Source: CAYYGL01 sp964471235 (lineage in GTDB: Bacteria > Calditrichota > Calditrichia > RBG-13-44-9 > J075). From it: DNA of 9,498 nucleotides. The notes below the pieces were generated by a model. That model was not told the DNA's origin, searched no databases, and saw only the letters and a program-made list of their open reading frames with translations. The DNA lies in assembly GCA_964471235.1 (NCBI GenBank), contig CAYYGL010000188.1, forward strand, positions 1 to 9,498, written 5' to 3'. A program made the position numbers and the translations under genes. Below are positions 1 through 6,796 of the stretch, piece after piece (within the stretch, counting starts at the first letter, position 1; every line of letters starts with the position of its first letter).

Positions 1-116
1 GATGCACGAATAAAGCTCAAATGTCTATACCCACAAATTCAAATGGCATGAAATAATAGTGTCGTATGATCATAAGAGAAGGCTTATTGTTTCGGAAAAA
101 CTGAAAGAGGCAAAAC

Positions 117-134
117 TCCCACCATAAAGTGGGA
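117..134. repeat. Perfect 6-bp inverted repeat (TCCCAC / GTGGGA)
   Basis: TCCCAC at 117-122 and GTGGGA at 129-134 flank a 6-nt loop. On the minus strand the hairpin is followed by a short GTTTTG run, so it could be a weak terminator for a minus-strand transcript crossing 140-540. The T-run is too short to be sure. On the plus strand it overlaps the TAA at 125-127. Confidence 0.3.
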
Positions 135-183
135 AGAAGCATGGGGTGCCGGGGGGCGTTTCCCATCCCGGCAGCTTTATATT

Positions 184-282
184 GCCCGGAACAGGCAGGG
201 CTGCAACTTCAAAGGTTCTCTTTCATCATTTGTGGTCATTCGTTTCGTTCGCATTAATGCCCGGGTTCCCCTGCCCGGAACA
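184..282. repeat. Pair of 10-bp direct repeats, GCCCGGAACA
   Basis: GCCCGGAACA occurs exactly at 184-193 and 273-282, start to start 89 bp. A related GCCCGGG lies at 259-265, and GTTCC/GGAAC at 266-270 and 277-281 form a small inverted repeat. These could be binding sites or part of a folded RNA. No function can be assigned from sequence alone. Confidence 0.35.
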
Positions 283-359
283 CTTCTCTTACACATCTCC
301 CCCACTGGTGAGCGGTTTCCGCCACCTTCACCTTGAAGGAGTCGGCTTATATCAAGCTC

Positions 360-388
360 TTGATTTCCCCGAATTTTCCCACTACATT
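360..388 (+). promoter_or_regulatory. Possible sigma-70-type promoter ahead of umuC
   Basis: TTGATT (360-365) and TACATT (383-388) are separated by 17 bp and resemble -35 and -10 hexamers. Transcription would start near 395 and leave a leader of about 160 nt before umuC. The -10 match is imperfect and no LexA-type operator (CTGT-N8-ACAG or GAAC-N4-GTTC) overlaps it. Confidence 0.25.
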
Positions 389-508
389 TTGTTTGTTCAT
401 CTATCATTTACCCAAAGGAATGAGAGGGGGATTACCGGTAATTTCGGGCAGAGGGATATGAGAACCGACGGGGTCAGGCGCAGCATTACACCGCTCCCCC
501 ACCTTATA

Positions 509-540
509 TCCTTTACCTTTTACCTTTTCCCTTCCCCCTA
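509..540 (+). repeat. Pyrimidine-rich tract with TTTACCTT repeats
   Basis: The last 30 or so bases before the umuC ribosome-binding site are almost all C and T, with the unit TTTACCTT repeated in tandem and then CCCTTCCCCC. It is simple-sequence DNA. It would leave the mRNA just upstream of umuC unstructured, but no specific role is evident. Confidence 0.5.
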
Positions 541-556
541 ATCCATCGAGGGAACG

Positions 557-1822
557 ATGTTTGCTTTAGTTGACTGCAACAATTTTTATGTCTCTTGCGA
601 GCGGGTATTTGCCCCGCATTTGGAGGGCAAGCCGGTGGTGGTGCTGTCCAACAATGACGGCTGCATTGTGGCACGCTCCAATGAAGCCAAAGCGCTGGGG
701 ATCAAAATGGGCGAGCCGGCATTTAAACGGATGGCGTTTCTGGAGAAACACAATGTGGCGGTGTTTTCTTCCAATTACCCGCTCTACGGAGATATGTCGG
801 AGCGGGTGATGCGGGTGCTGGCGGAACTGGTGCCGGAAATCGAAATCTACTCCATCGACGAAGCCTTTTTAGACCTGCGGGCTTATCAACACCCCATCGG
901 GCTGGCGCGAATCGCACAGCGAATTAAATCCACTGTGAAGCAATGGACCGGTATCCCGGTCTCCGTGGGAATTGCCCCTACCAAGACCCTGGCAAAAATT
1001 GCCAATCACCTGGCGAAAAAAACGCCGGGCAAAAACGGCATCTATGTGCTGAGCGGGGAAGCGGAAATCAACCGGACGCTGCGTGATCTTCCGGTGGAAG
1101 AGATATGGGGCATCGGGCGGCAATATCAACAATTTTTGAATCAACACGGGATTACCACCGCCTGGCAATTGCGAAATGCGCCGGATGCCTGGATAAAAAA
1201 GCATCTCACCGTAGTGGGGCTGCGCCTGGCGCATGAATTGCGGGGCATCTCCTGTCTCCCGGTGGAGATGGTGCAGCCTCCCCGCAAAGGCATCTGCACT
1301 TCCCGCTCTTTCGGAAAGTTAGTGGAAGACTACCCCTCCCTGCGAGAAGCCATCGCTACCTTTGCCGCTAACTGCGCCGCCAAACTGCGGGCGCAACACT
1401 CCTGCGCGGATATGCTGACGGTCTTCATCTACACCAACCCCTTTCTGTTCGATGAACCGCAGTACAGCAACTGCAAAGTCATCTCCCTTCCGGTGCCCAC
1501 CAACGTTACCCCGGAATTGGTGCGTTATGCCCTGTGGGGATTGCGGATGATCTACCGACCGGGATACAAATACAAAAAAGCCGGGGTGCTGATCACCCGT
1601 ATCGTGCCGGAAAACCAGGTGCAAACTCATCTTTTTGACCGGATGGACCGCACAAAATATGACACGCTAATGAAAAGCATCGACCATATTCACCGGAAAA
1701 TGGGTAAAGAGGCAATAAGGTATGCCGTGCAGGGAACGGAGCGGAAGTGGAAACTGCGCCAGGAGCGGCTATCCCCGCAATACACTACCCGGTGGAGTGA
1801 TTTGCTGGTGATCAATGTTTGA
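557..1822 (+). CDS. umuC: Y-family DNA polymerase, catalytic subunit of polymerase V (UmuC)
   Basis: This is an error-prone polymerase that copies damaged DNA during the SOS response, in E. coli as a complex with two UmuD' subunits. At 421 aa it is almost exactly the length of E. coli UmuC. Visible landmarks are VDCNNFY at 5-11 with metal ligand D6 and steric-gate Y11, the SNNDGCIVARSNEAK stretch at 31-45, and YSIDEAFLDL at 98-107 with catalytic D101 and E102. Helix-hairpin-helix DNA-binding residues lie near 182-187 and the little-finger domain covers about 240-350. QTHLF at 356-360 fits a beta-clamp-binding motif. The C-terminal DUF4113-type region (about 363-418) ends in SPQYTTRWSDLL, as in UmuC. 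GAGGG four bases before the ATG supports the start. No umuD gene precedes it, which is unusual. DinB (Pol IV) is unlikely because of the length and C-terminal domain. Confidence 0.95.
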   Translation: MFALVDCNNFYVSCERVFAPHLEGKPVVVLSNNDGCIVARSNEAKALGIKMGEPAFKRMAFLEKHNVAVFSSNYPLYGDMSERVMRVLAELVPEIEIYSIDEAFLDLRAYQHPIGLARIAQRIKSTVKQWTGIPVSVGIAPTKTLAKIANHLAKKTPGKNGIYVLSGEAEINRTLRDLPVEEIWGIGRQYQQFLNQHGITTAWQLRNAPDAWIKKHLTVVGLRLAHELRGISCLPVEMVQPPRKGICTSRSFGKLVEDYPSLREAIATFAANCAAKLRAQHSCADMLTVFIYTNPFLFDEPQYSNCKVISLPVPTNVTPELVRYALWGLRMIYRPGYKYKKAGVLITRIVPENQVQTHLFDRMDRTKYDTLMKSIDHIHRKMGKEAIRYAVQGTERKWKLRQERLSPQYTTRWSDLLVINV

Positions 1823-1872
1823 AACGGATCGCCTGGGAATGCGGATGGATGGATTACCGGGTGGGCAGGATT

Positions 1873-1939
1873 AAGCGGAGGCACTCCAACCGTCTCGATC
1901 TTCTCCTCCTGAGGGGATTTACGCCGCTTCGATTTTTTT
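1873..1939 (+). terminator. Terminator-like long hairpin with T7 run after umuC
   Basis: AAGCGG at 1873-1878 pairs with CCGCTT at 1924-1929, and seven T residues follow at 1933-1939. The long intervening loop contains a smaller GGAG-GCA-CTCC hairpin. If real, it would separate umuC from the downstream acyl-CoA dehydrogenase. The outer stem is short and the loop long, so this is tentative. Confidence 0.27.
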
Positions 1940-2002
1940 CTCATTGGTATTCCGGGGAGAAGTTGGCTAATTTTATCGAAAGCGCTAACAGGGAGCCGTA
2001 TC

Positions 2003-3682
2003 ATGCAAAAGAATTATTTACCGCAGTTTTTTTCCTCTTACGGCATCAATCATTTTAAGGTTGATATGCCGTTGCAGCTTGCCCTTCGGTATGCCGGATT
2101 GTCGGAACACTATTGGGAACATCTGGAGGATTTAGGGGAATATGTAGGGAGAGATCTGTTGGAGATAGTCGATTACATCGATCGCACCTCTCGTCCGTTA
2201 TTGCACCAGTGGGACATTGTGGGTAACCGGATTGATTGGGTGCGGTTGAATCCGGCTCATCGGCAGATGTTGGAAAACCTGATGAGCCGGGGAATTGTTT
2301 ACCGCACCTTCCGCGAGAAAGACCCCTGGCAGGTTCATTTTGCCATGGGCTACCTGATCGCGGATCCCGGTGTGTACTGCACCATCACCGTCACCCAGCA
2401 AACCGCTTATGCGCTCTACAAATATGCGGATTCCTCCCTGCTGGAAAAATTTCTGCCCCACTATCTTACCCAGGATGGGAAAAAAGCCTGGTACGGCGCC
2501 ACGTTTTATACGGAGGTTCAGGGTGGAAGCGACCTGGGCGCCAACCGGGCAGTCGCCCGGAAGGTCGGCGACCATTGGGTGATCGACAGCCCGGATAAAT
2601 ATTTTGCCAGCAACGCCGGGATTGCCGATGCCGCGTTAATCACTGCCCGCCCGGAAGGCAATCCGCCCGGCGCCAAAGGGATTGCCCTGTTCTTTGTACC
2701 GGCGCTGCGGGAAGACGGGTCGCCTAACTACCATCTCCGCCGCTTAAAAGACAAATTAGCCACCCGGGCGGTTCCCAGTAGTGAGTTGGAGATGAATACC
2801 TCCGAAGCATATTTGCTGGGGAAGATTGAACACGGCATCTACCAGGCGCTGGAGGTGCTGACGGTGGCGCGCTTAGCCAATTCCGCTGCCGCGGCCGGTA
2901 TTGCCCGGAAAGCATACCTGGAAGCATACCATTTTGTGCAGAAGCGCTCCGCATTCGGCAAACGGTTAATCGAACATCCCCTGATTCAAAAAGATTTGCT
3001 GGAAATGGAAGTGGAAATTGAAGCAAATTTGATTTTACTGGTGAAGGCGATTGAAGCATTCGACGATTGCTGGGAAAGCCGACCGCCCTATGACGCTGAT
3101 TATTTTTATGCGCGGCTGCTTACTCATCTGGTGAAAAACATCAGTGCCGAGATGAGCGCCCGGGTTACCCAATTGGCACTGGAACTTCATGGCGGTAACG
3201 GGTTTATTGAAGACTTTCCGGTTGCCCGCTGGCACCGGGAAGCATTGGTGCTCCCAATTTGGGAGGGGGGCAGTAATATCCAGGCGCTGGATATGTTGGA
3301 AGTGATCATCAAAAAGCAGGCGCATGAAATGCTGTTTTCCAAACTGGAATCTACCCTCGCTCAATTGCCGGGCAGTTCGCTCACCGCTACGGTTGGAGCG
3401 TATCTCACATCGGTGAAGAATCGAATTCCGGAAATCATCGCTTCCGGTGCATCAGACATGCAATACGCTGCCAAAGATTTGCTCATCGAATTGGGAACAT
3501 GCGCCTCGGCTGTTTTTTTACTGGAAGCCGCTGAAAAAATGCAAACTGAGAACACCGATCACCGTTTCCGGAAGGTAGCGGAATTGTATATTCGGAAATT
3601 CATCGAGCGAAAACCACTGAGCATCGAATTGATCAAGGGAGCATTACCGGTCATTCAGATTGAAAAGCCGGTGGCACATTAA
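2003..3682 (+). CDS. AidB-family long acyl-CoA dehydrogenase
   Basis: This is an FAD-dependent acyl-CoA dehydrogenase of the AidB subgroup. The family oxidises the alpha-beta bond of acyl-CoA thioesters, and E. coli AidB is also a DNA-binding protein induced by alkylation. The 559 aa match AidB (about 540) rather than ordinary enzymes (about 380). Markers are EVQGGSD at 171-177 (AidB has KQGGSD), FFVP at 230-233, RLKDKLATR at 247-255, FGKRLIEHPLIQ at 318-329, HGGNG at 396-400, and PIWEGGSNI at 418-426, where E421 sits at the position of the catalytic base. The last 120 residues form the AidB-like C-terminal extension. Acidic and basic residues there look about balanced, unlike the Arg-rich DNA-binding face of E. 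coli AidB, so a purely metabolic role is quite possible. AGGGAG at 1990-1995, seven bases ahead, supports the ATG. The gene ends 5 bp from the convergent oxidoreductase. Confidence 0.9.
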   Translation: MQKNYLPQFFSSYGINHFKVDMPLQLALRYAGLSEHYWEHLEDLGEYVGRDLLEIVDYIDRTSRPLLHQWDIVGNRIDWVRLNPAHRQMLENLMSRGIVYRTFREKDPWQVHFAMGYLIADPGVYCTITVTQQTAYALYKYADSSLLEKFLPHYLTQDGKKAWYGATFYTEVQGGSDLGANRAVARKVGDHWVIDSPDKYFASNAGIADAALITARPEGNPPGAKGIALFFVPALREDGSPNYHLRRLKDKLATRAVPSSELEMNTSEAYLLGKIEHGIYQALEVLTVARLANSAAAAGIARKAYLEAYHFVQKRSAFGKRLIEHPLIQKDLLEMEVEIEANLILLVKAIEAFDDCWESRPPYDADYFYARLLTHLVKNISAEMSARVTQLALELHGGNGFIEDFPVARWHREALVLPIWEGGSNIQALDMLEVIIKKQAHEMLFSKLESTLAQLPGSSLTATVGAYLTSVKNRIPEIIASGASDMQYAAKDLLIELGTCASAVFLLEAAEKMQTENTDHRFRKVAELYIRKFIERKPLSIELIKGALPVIQIEKPVAH

Positions 3683-3687
3683 GTGTT

Positions 3688-5061
3688 TTATTTCACCGAT
3701 TTCATCAGGGCAAAGAACCCTTCCGTCAGGGTGGGATGAATATATACGGCGCCGTCTAACAATTTCCAGGAGGCATCCGCCATCATCAACACCATCAGCG
3801 TTTGCACTACCTCGCCGCCATCCGGACCCAAAATCGCGGCTCCCACAATACGGTCGTTATCAGCATCAATAACCACTTTCATCAATCCCTCGGTCTCCAT
3901 CCGCTCAATCGCCCGGGCAACCCGGCTCATGGGAATTTTCCCCACTTTGATCTTCTTACCCGCGGCACGAGCTTCTTTCTCCGTTAACCCGACCCTGCCC
4001 AATTCCGGATCGGTAAACAATGCATACGGCACGATCCGGTTTTTAATCGACTTTTTTTCGTCATGAAAAAGATTGTGAAAAACGATCTGAAAATCATTGT
4101 AGCTGATGTGGGTAAATGCCGGTCCTCCATGGATATCTCCCAGGGCATACACGCCGGGGACATTGGTTTCCAGATATTCATTAACTTTTATGTATCCCCG
4201 TTCCGTCTCGATACCAGCCTTCTCCAATGCCAGTGCATCGGAGTTGGGTTTCCGACCTGCCGCTAACAAAATGTGTGATGCGCTCAGCGCTTTCTCCCGG
4301 GAACCGTCCCGTTCTTCCACAATGACAGTCAATTTACCGGCTTTATCCGGTTCGACTTTCTTTGCACTTGCGCCGGTCAAAAATTCTATCCCTTCTTTGG
4401 ATAATGCTTCCCGGAGTGCATCGGAGACATCTTCGTCTTCCCGGGGAATGATATGCTGCTCATATTCTACTACCGTAACCCGGCTTCCAAATTGCCGAAA
4501 CATTTGCCCGAACTCCAACCCGATGTAACTGCCGCCGATTACAACAAGGTGTTCGGGAATCTCCGTTAAATCCATGATGTTGCGATTGGTTAGATACGGC
4601 ACATCATGAATTCCTTCGATGGGCAGTACCAGTGGGCTGGTGCCGGTATTGATAAAGATGTGGGGGGCGGTCAACTCTTCCCCGTTCACCACCACCGTAT
4701 GAGGAGAGGCGAAACTGCCTTCCCCGCGGTAGAGGGTAATGTTTTCCCGGGAACCGGTATGATGTTCCTGACCGGCGCGCCATTGCTGCACAATCTCATT
4801 TTTCAATTCCACAACTTTCTTCAGGTCTACGTGGATATCGCCGGTAAAGACGCCATACGTCGGCGCTTTGCGAGCCGCCTGTGCTGCCCGGGCGCAGGCA
4901 ACCATTCGCTTGGTGGGCGTGCAGCCATAATTGACACAGGAACCGCCTAAATGTTCCCGTTCCAGCAGGGCTACCTGCCATCCCCGGTCTGTCAGATTAT
5001 GCGCTAACGGACCCCCGGCCTGCCCCGAACCAATAATAATGGCATCATACGTTTTCATCAT
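3688..5061 (-). CDS. FAD/NAD(P)-dependent disulfide oxidoreductase, RclA/MerA-like
   Basis: This is a class I flavoprotein disulfide reductase of 457 aa, probably a cytoplasmic homodimer passing electrons from NAD(P)H through FAD to a cysteine pair. Visible motifs are the FAD-binding GSGQAG at 11-16, the redox-active C42 and C47 in GGSCVNYGCTPTK, the nucleotide-binding GGSYIG at 176-181, the second FAD motif ALGDI at 307-311, and the C-terminal IHPTLTE (441-447) with the His-Glu pair that acts as acid-base in trans. The acidic residue ending VVEYE near 201 favours NADH over NADPH. FINTG and GDIHGGPAFTHIS resemble E. coli RclA. It lacks the MerA heavy-metal domain and C-terminal Cys-Cys, so mercuric reductase is unlikely. 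Its substrate is unknown. GAGGA lies 3 nt before the first ATG and 6 nt before the second (5058), so the second may be the true start. It lies 122 bp downstream of the repeat-protein gene on the same strand. Confidence 0.9.
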   Translation of the reverse strand: MMKTYDAIIIGSGQAGGPLAHNLTDRGWQVALLEREHLGGSCVNYGCTPTKRMVACARAAQAARKAPTYGVFTGDIHVDLKKVVELKNEIVQQWRAGQEHHTGSRENITLYRGEGSFASPHTVVVNGEELTAPHIFINTGTSPLVLPIEGIHDVPYLTNRNIMDLTEIPEHLVVIGGSYIGLEFGQMFRQFGSRVTVVEYEQHIIPREDEDVSDALREALSKEGIEFLTGASAKKVEPDKAGKLTVIVEERDGSREKALSASHILLAAGRKPNSDALALEKAGIETERGYIKVNEYLETNVPGVYALGDIHGGPAFTHISYNDFQIVFHNLFHDEKKSIKNRIVPYALFTDPELGRVGLTEKEARAAGKKIKVGKIPMSRVARAIERMETEGLMKVVIDADNDRIVGAAILGPDGGEVVQTLMVLMMADASWKLLDGAVYIHPTLTEGFFALMKSVK

Positions 5062-5062
5062 G

Positions 5063-5076
5063 AATCCTCGAGGATT
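5063..5076. promoter_or_regulatory. Perfect 14-bp palindrome over the oxidoreductase ribosome-binding site
   Basis: AATCCTCGAGGATT is a perfect palindrome that contains the GAGGA Shine-Dalgarno of the oxidoreductase and ends one base before its first ATG. It could be a repressor operator or could sequester the ribosome-binding site. On the plus strand it runs directly into a T6 tract (5075-5080), but a hairpin without a loop would be a poor terminator. Confidence 0.35.
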
Positions 5077-5183
5077 TTTTCCCCATTATCGGATGAATAT
5101 TTATTTGAGTTGATCAAAATCAGGAGAATAATTAGGGGCGGAGAATAGCTTTCTAACACATTAATCCACGAAGTGCAATCTCG

Positions 5184-5996
5184 TCAATACACTTCCAGGT
5201 CCACCAGGCGGAGGTTATCCCTGTCAAGTTTCTCCCACTTGTTGTAAAAAGAATCCCAGCTTAAACCGACAGAAAGAAGATTGTGCGGTTTCTTTTCCAT
5301 CCACACCCCCAAAAATTTCCGCTGCCCGTTTTCCACATAGGTTTCTATATCGATTAAAGTCATATCCTTATCCTGCATTCCTTTACGGACGGTTTGAAAT
5401 GTTGTCCAATCCAGATCAAACCAAAAGTCCACTTTCCGGGAACTTTCTCGAAAAATTCCGGCATAGAGCCGCTTATTTCCCACGGTGTAAGTTTCCAGGT
5501 CAATGACCCGTAGTTTTTCTTTGCCTAATTTTTCCTTCAAGTTTTTGAATCTGGCAAGATTCAAATTGGCAAAAATCCGCTGCTTATATTTCCCTTCCCG
5601 CCATATCCCAAGAAACAATCGTTTCTTACCTCTTTGATAAGTTTCAATATCCACTACCCGCATTTTTTTCTTAGCCAACTCGGAAGCTTTCGCCTGAAAT
5701 GCCGCCCAGTCCAAATCTTTCAAAAAAATACAACTATCCTTTCCGGAATGCCAGAGAGCATAATACCTTACCCCCTCTCTCTGATTCCGTACTTCCACAT
5801 CTACCAGGCGAAAGAGTTTTCTTTTAAGATTTCTGTTCGTGTTTATAAACAATTTAAAATTTGCATCCGCTAAAATACGCTCTTTTTCAAAACTGGGACT
5901 CCAGATCCCCAGGTACTTCTCCTGGGCATCAATCATACCAGTGAAAAAAATAGAGGAGATGATCCCGCCAAGGATCAATCGAATAAACCATTTCAT
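5184..5996 (-). CDS. Exported protein of five 50-residue BTRD1-type repeats
   Basis: The 270-aa product starts with a clear signal peptide: K2 and R6, a hydrophobic stretch at 7-20, and a likely signal peptidase I cut after A24 in MIDA-QE. The rest is five repeats starting near residues 28, 78, 128, 178 and 228, spaced exactly 50 residues from the first to the fifth. Each opens with an aromatic-x-G/A-hydrophobic-W/F strand (YLGIW, YALW, FLGIW, YAGIF, FLGVW) and closes with a (L/M)-(R/T)-hydrophobic-(V/I)-D-hydrophobic-E motif, usually ending in Y. This pattern matches, as I recall it, the bacterial tandem repeat domain 1 family (PF17660), found beside a beta-lactamase-like domain in polyglycine hydrolases. 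No such catalytic domain is present here. The protein is probably periplasmic or secreted, perhaps binding a protein or glycan. GAGG about 10 bases ahead of the ATG supports the start. Its specific function is unknown. Confidence 0.8.
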   Translation of the reverse strand: MKWFIRLILGGIISSIFFTGMIDAQEKYLGIWSPSFEKERILADANFKLFINTNRNLKRKLFRLVDVEVRNQREGVRYYALWHSGKDSCIFLKDLDWAAFQAKASELAKKKMRVVDIETYQRGKKRLFLGIWREGKYKQRIFANLNLARFKNLKEKLGKEKLRVIDLETYTVGNKRLYAGIFRESSRKVDFWFDLDWTTFQTVRKGMQDKDMTLIDIETYVENGQRKFLGVWMEKKPHNLLSVGLSWDSFYNKWEKLDRDNLRLVDLEVY

Positions 5997-6103
5997 CGCC
6001 TTACCTCAATTTGAGTTTATGAATAGTTATCGAAATCGGTGCAAACATACACTTCGGTGCGATGCACACCATTAGTATCTTCAATTTTGTGCGATAAAAA
6101 GTA

Positions 6104-6132
6104 ATATTAGACAATATTTGTAATTCAATCAA
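6104..6132 (-). promoter_or_regulatory. Possible promoter for the repeat-protein gene
   Basis: Read on the minus strand, TTGATT (6132-6127) and TAATAT (6109-6104) are 17 bp apart, a good sigma-70-like arrangement. Transcription would start near 6097 and leave a leader of about 100 nt before the ATG at 5996. No GGAAC-type ECF -35 element is seen here, so control by the neighbouring sigma factor is not supported. Confidence 0.4.
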
Positions 6133-6138
6133 TAGGTT

Positions 6139-6306
6139 ATGAAAAAAAAGGAGGGTATTGAAAAGACAGCCGGAGAGGATAAAATTCTGCAACTCATCAT
6201 CTCAGGTCTTTATTCCGGATTGTCAGGCAATGAAGAACGGGTGGAATGGCATGGCAAACCACTTACCTATCATCCAAAGGTCTCTGGCAATTGTGCGGTT
6301 CTATAA
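6139..6306 (+). CDS. Possible small protein, 55 aa, unknown
   Basis: An ATG frame of 55 codons ends in TAA at 6304-6306. It starts MKKKEGIEKTAGEDK, continues with a short hydrophobic stretch (ILQLIISGLYSGL, residues 16-28), and ends in a polar tail with WHGKPLTYHPK. The composition looks protein-like and it sits in a gap between minus-strand genes, divergent from the proposed promoter. The ribosome-binding site is poor (AGG three bases before the ATG), and a strong AAGGAGG lies inside the frame instead. I recognise no family. It may be a chance ORF. Confidence 0.25.
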   Translation: MKKKEGIEKTAGEDKILQLIISGLYSGLSGNEERVEWHGKPLTYHPKVSGNCAVL

Positions 6307-6316
6307 CCCATTCCGT

Positions 6317-6796
6317 TTAATGATGCTTCATGGTATGAAGCACATTGTCAAGAAGATTGATAAATAGAAGAATGAGCAGCCCGGAAATCAACAGGGAAAG
6401 ATTGATCCGGTTCAAAAAAGGTATCTCAGTAACCAGGGTCGTGGTGATAGAATGGACAAGTGTTTTTCCTATTTGGAAGAGGTGCTGAAGATTGATCATC
6501 CAGATGAATGTGCCGATGGAAACGAGGGCAGATAATCCGATGAGAAGAAACTCCCGGAGACGTTCATTCGTTCGGGTATCCCCCGCCACCTCACGAACCA
6601 CTTTTTCCGAAAAATCGGCTGAGAGCAGCATCCCTTCATCGTTCTTGAGAGTTTCATAAACCACCCGGTATGCCGCCAACTGCTTCCGGCACAATTCACA
6701 ATTCCGGAGATGTTCGAAAAAATGTTCCCGGTTCGACAGAGTGCCGCGCACCAGATATGCCTGAATTTCCTCATCAGAAACGTGGTTCATCTCCAT
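6317..6796 (-). CDS. Zinc-finger anti-sigma factor with two transmembrane segments
   Basis: This 159-aa membrane protein should hold the co-encoded ECF sigma factor inactive until a signal arrives. The N-terminal zinc-binding anti-sigma (ZAS) motif is visible as HLRNCELC, with H29, C33 and C36 giving the H-x3-C-x2-C pattern. Hydrophobic helices follow at about 83-103 and 131-151, so the loop between them (about 104-130) is probably periplasmic and both ends cytoplasmic. Many anti-sigma factors have one helix and a large periplasmic sensor. Here the exposed part is tiny, so sensing may occur in the membrane or through a partner. The gene overlaps the 3' end of the sigma gene: the ATG at 6796 lies 7 nt before the sigma stop. 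A second ATG at 6790 overlaps that stop as ATGA. GGAGGAGG at 6808-6801 suits the first ATG better. Translational coupling is expected. Confidence 0.85.
   Translation of the reverse strand: MEMNHVSDEEIQAYLVRGTLSNREHFFEHLRNCELCRKQLAAYRVVYETLKNDEGMLLSADFSEKVVREVAGDTRTNERLREFLLIGLSALVSIGTFIWMINLQHLFQIGKTLVHSITTTLVTEIPFLNRINLSLLISGLLILLFINLLDNVLHTMKHH

Larger units (their letters stand above)
1..556. other. Gene-poor region upstream of umuC
   Basis: No convincing gene is seen here. A plus-strand frame open from 14 to a TAA at 125-127 could be the tail of a short or decayed gene. It would encode a Lys/Arg-rich end reading HKRRLIVSEKLKEAKLPP, which I do not recognise. Frames at 146-541 (+) and 177-407 (-) are open, but their products are Pro/Gly/Ser-rich with no domain I know. 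The stretch holds a 10-bp direct repeat (184-193 and 273-282), an inverted repeat at 117-134, a promoter-like element at 360-388 and a pyrimidine tract just before umuC. It could be a decayed mobile element, a structured RNA or plain intergenic DNA. I see no umuD or lexA reading frame in it. Confidence 0.5.
5997..6316. other. Gap between the anti-sigma and repeat-protein genes
   Basis: This AT-rich 320-bp gap contains a promoter-like element on the minus strand (6104-6132), two copies of TCGGTGC (6036-6042 and 6054-6060), the second forming a GTGC-GAT-GCAC hairpin at 6057-6067, and a small plus-strand ORF (6139-6306). The promoter would make the repeat-protein gene independent of the sigma/anti-sigma operon. 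The repeats lie in its expected leader and may be regulatory. Confidence 0.5.

Noticed and set aside
146..541. Plus-strand 131-codon frame upstream of umuC
   Set aside because: The product is Pro/His/Ser-rich with no domain, no ribosome-binding site, and an equally open frame opposite. It runs into the pyrimidine tract, so it is probably non-coding.
360..556. LexA/SOS box controlling umuC
   Set aside because: I searched by eye for CTGT-N8-ACAG and GAAC-N4-GTTC. Only half-sites such as GAAC at 462-465 are present, without a matching partner.
869..1234. Long antisense frame inside umuC, and similar frames inside the other genes
   Set aside because: These are by-products of codon bias in the opposite strand, with no motif or ribosome-binding site.
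1819..2058. 79-codon frame overlapping the end of umuC and the start of the dehydrogenase
   Set aside because: It starts at a TTG without a good ribosome-binding site, overlaps a well-supported gene start, and has no recognisable product.
3683..3687. Bidirectional terminator between the convergent dehydrogenase and oxidoreductase genes
   Set aside because: Only 5 bp separate the stop codons and no stable stem is seen around them.
3688..5061. Mercuric reductase (merA) for the flavoprotein
   Set aside because: There is no N-terminal metal-binding domain, no C-terminal Cys-Cys pair and no mer genes nearby. Only the general family fold is shared.
6158..6367. TTG-started 69-codon plus-strand frame behind a strong AAGGAGG
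   Set aside because: The spacing from AAGGAGG to TTG is only 3 nt, the frame runs antisense into the end of the anti-sigma gene, and the product looks random.
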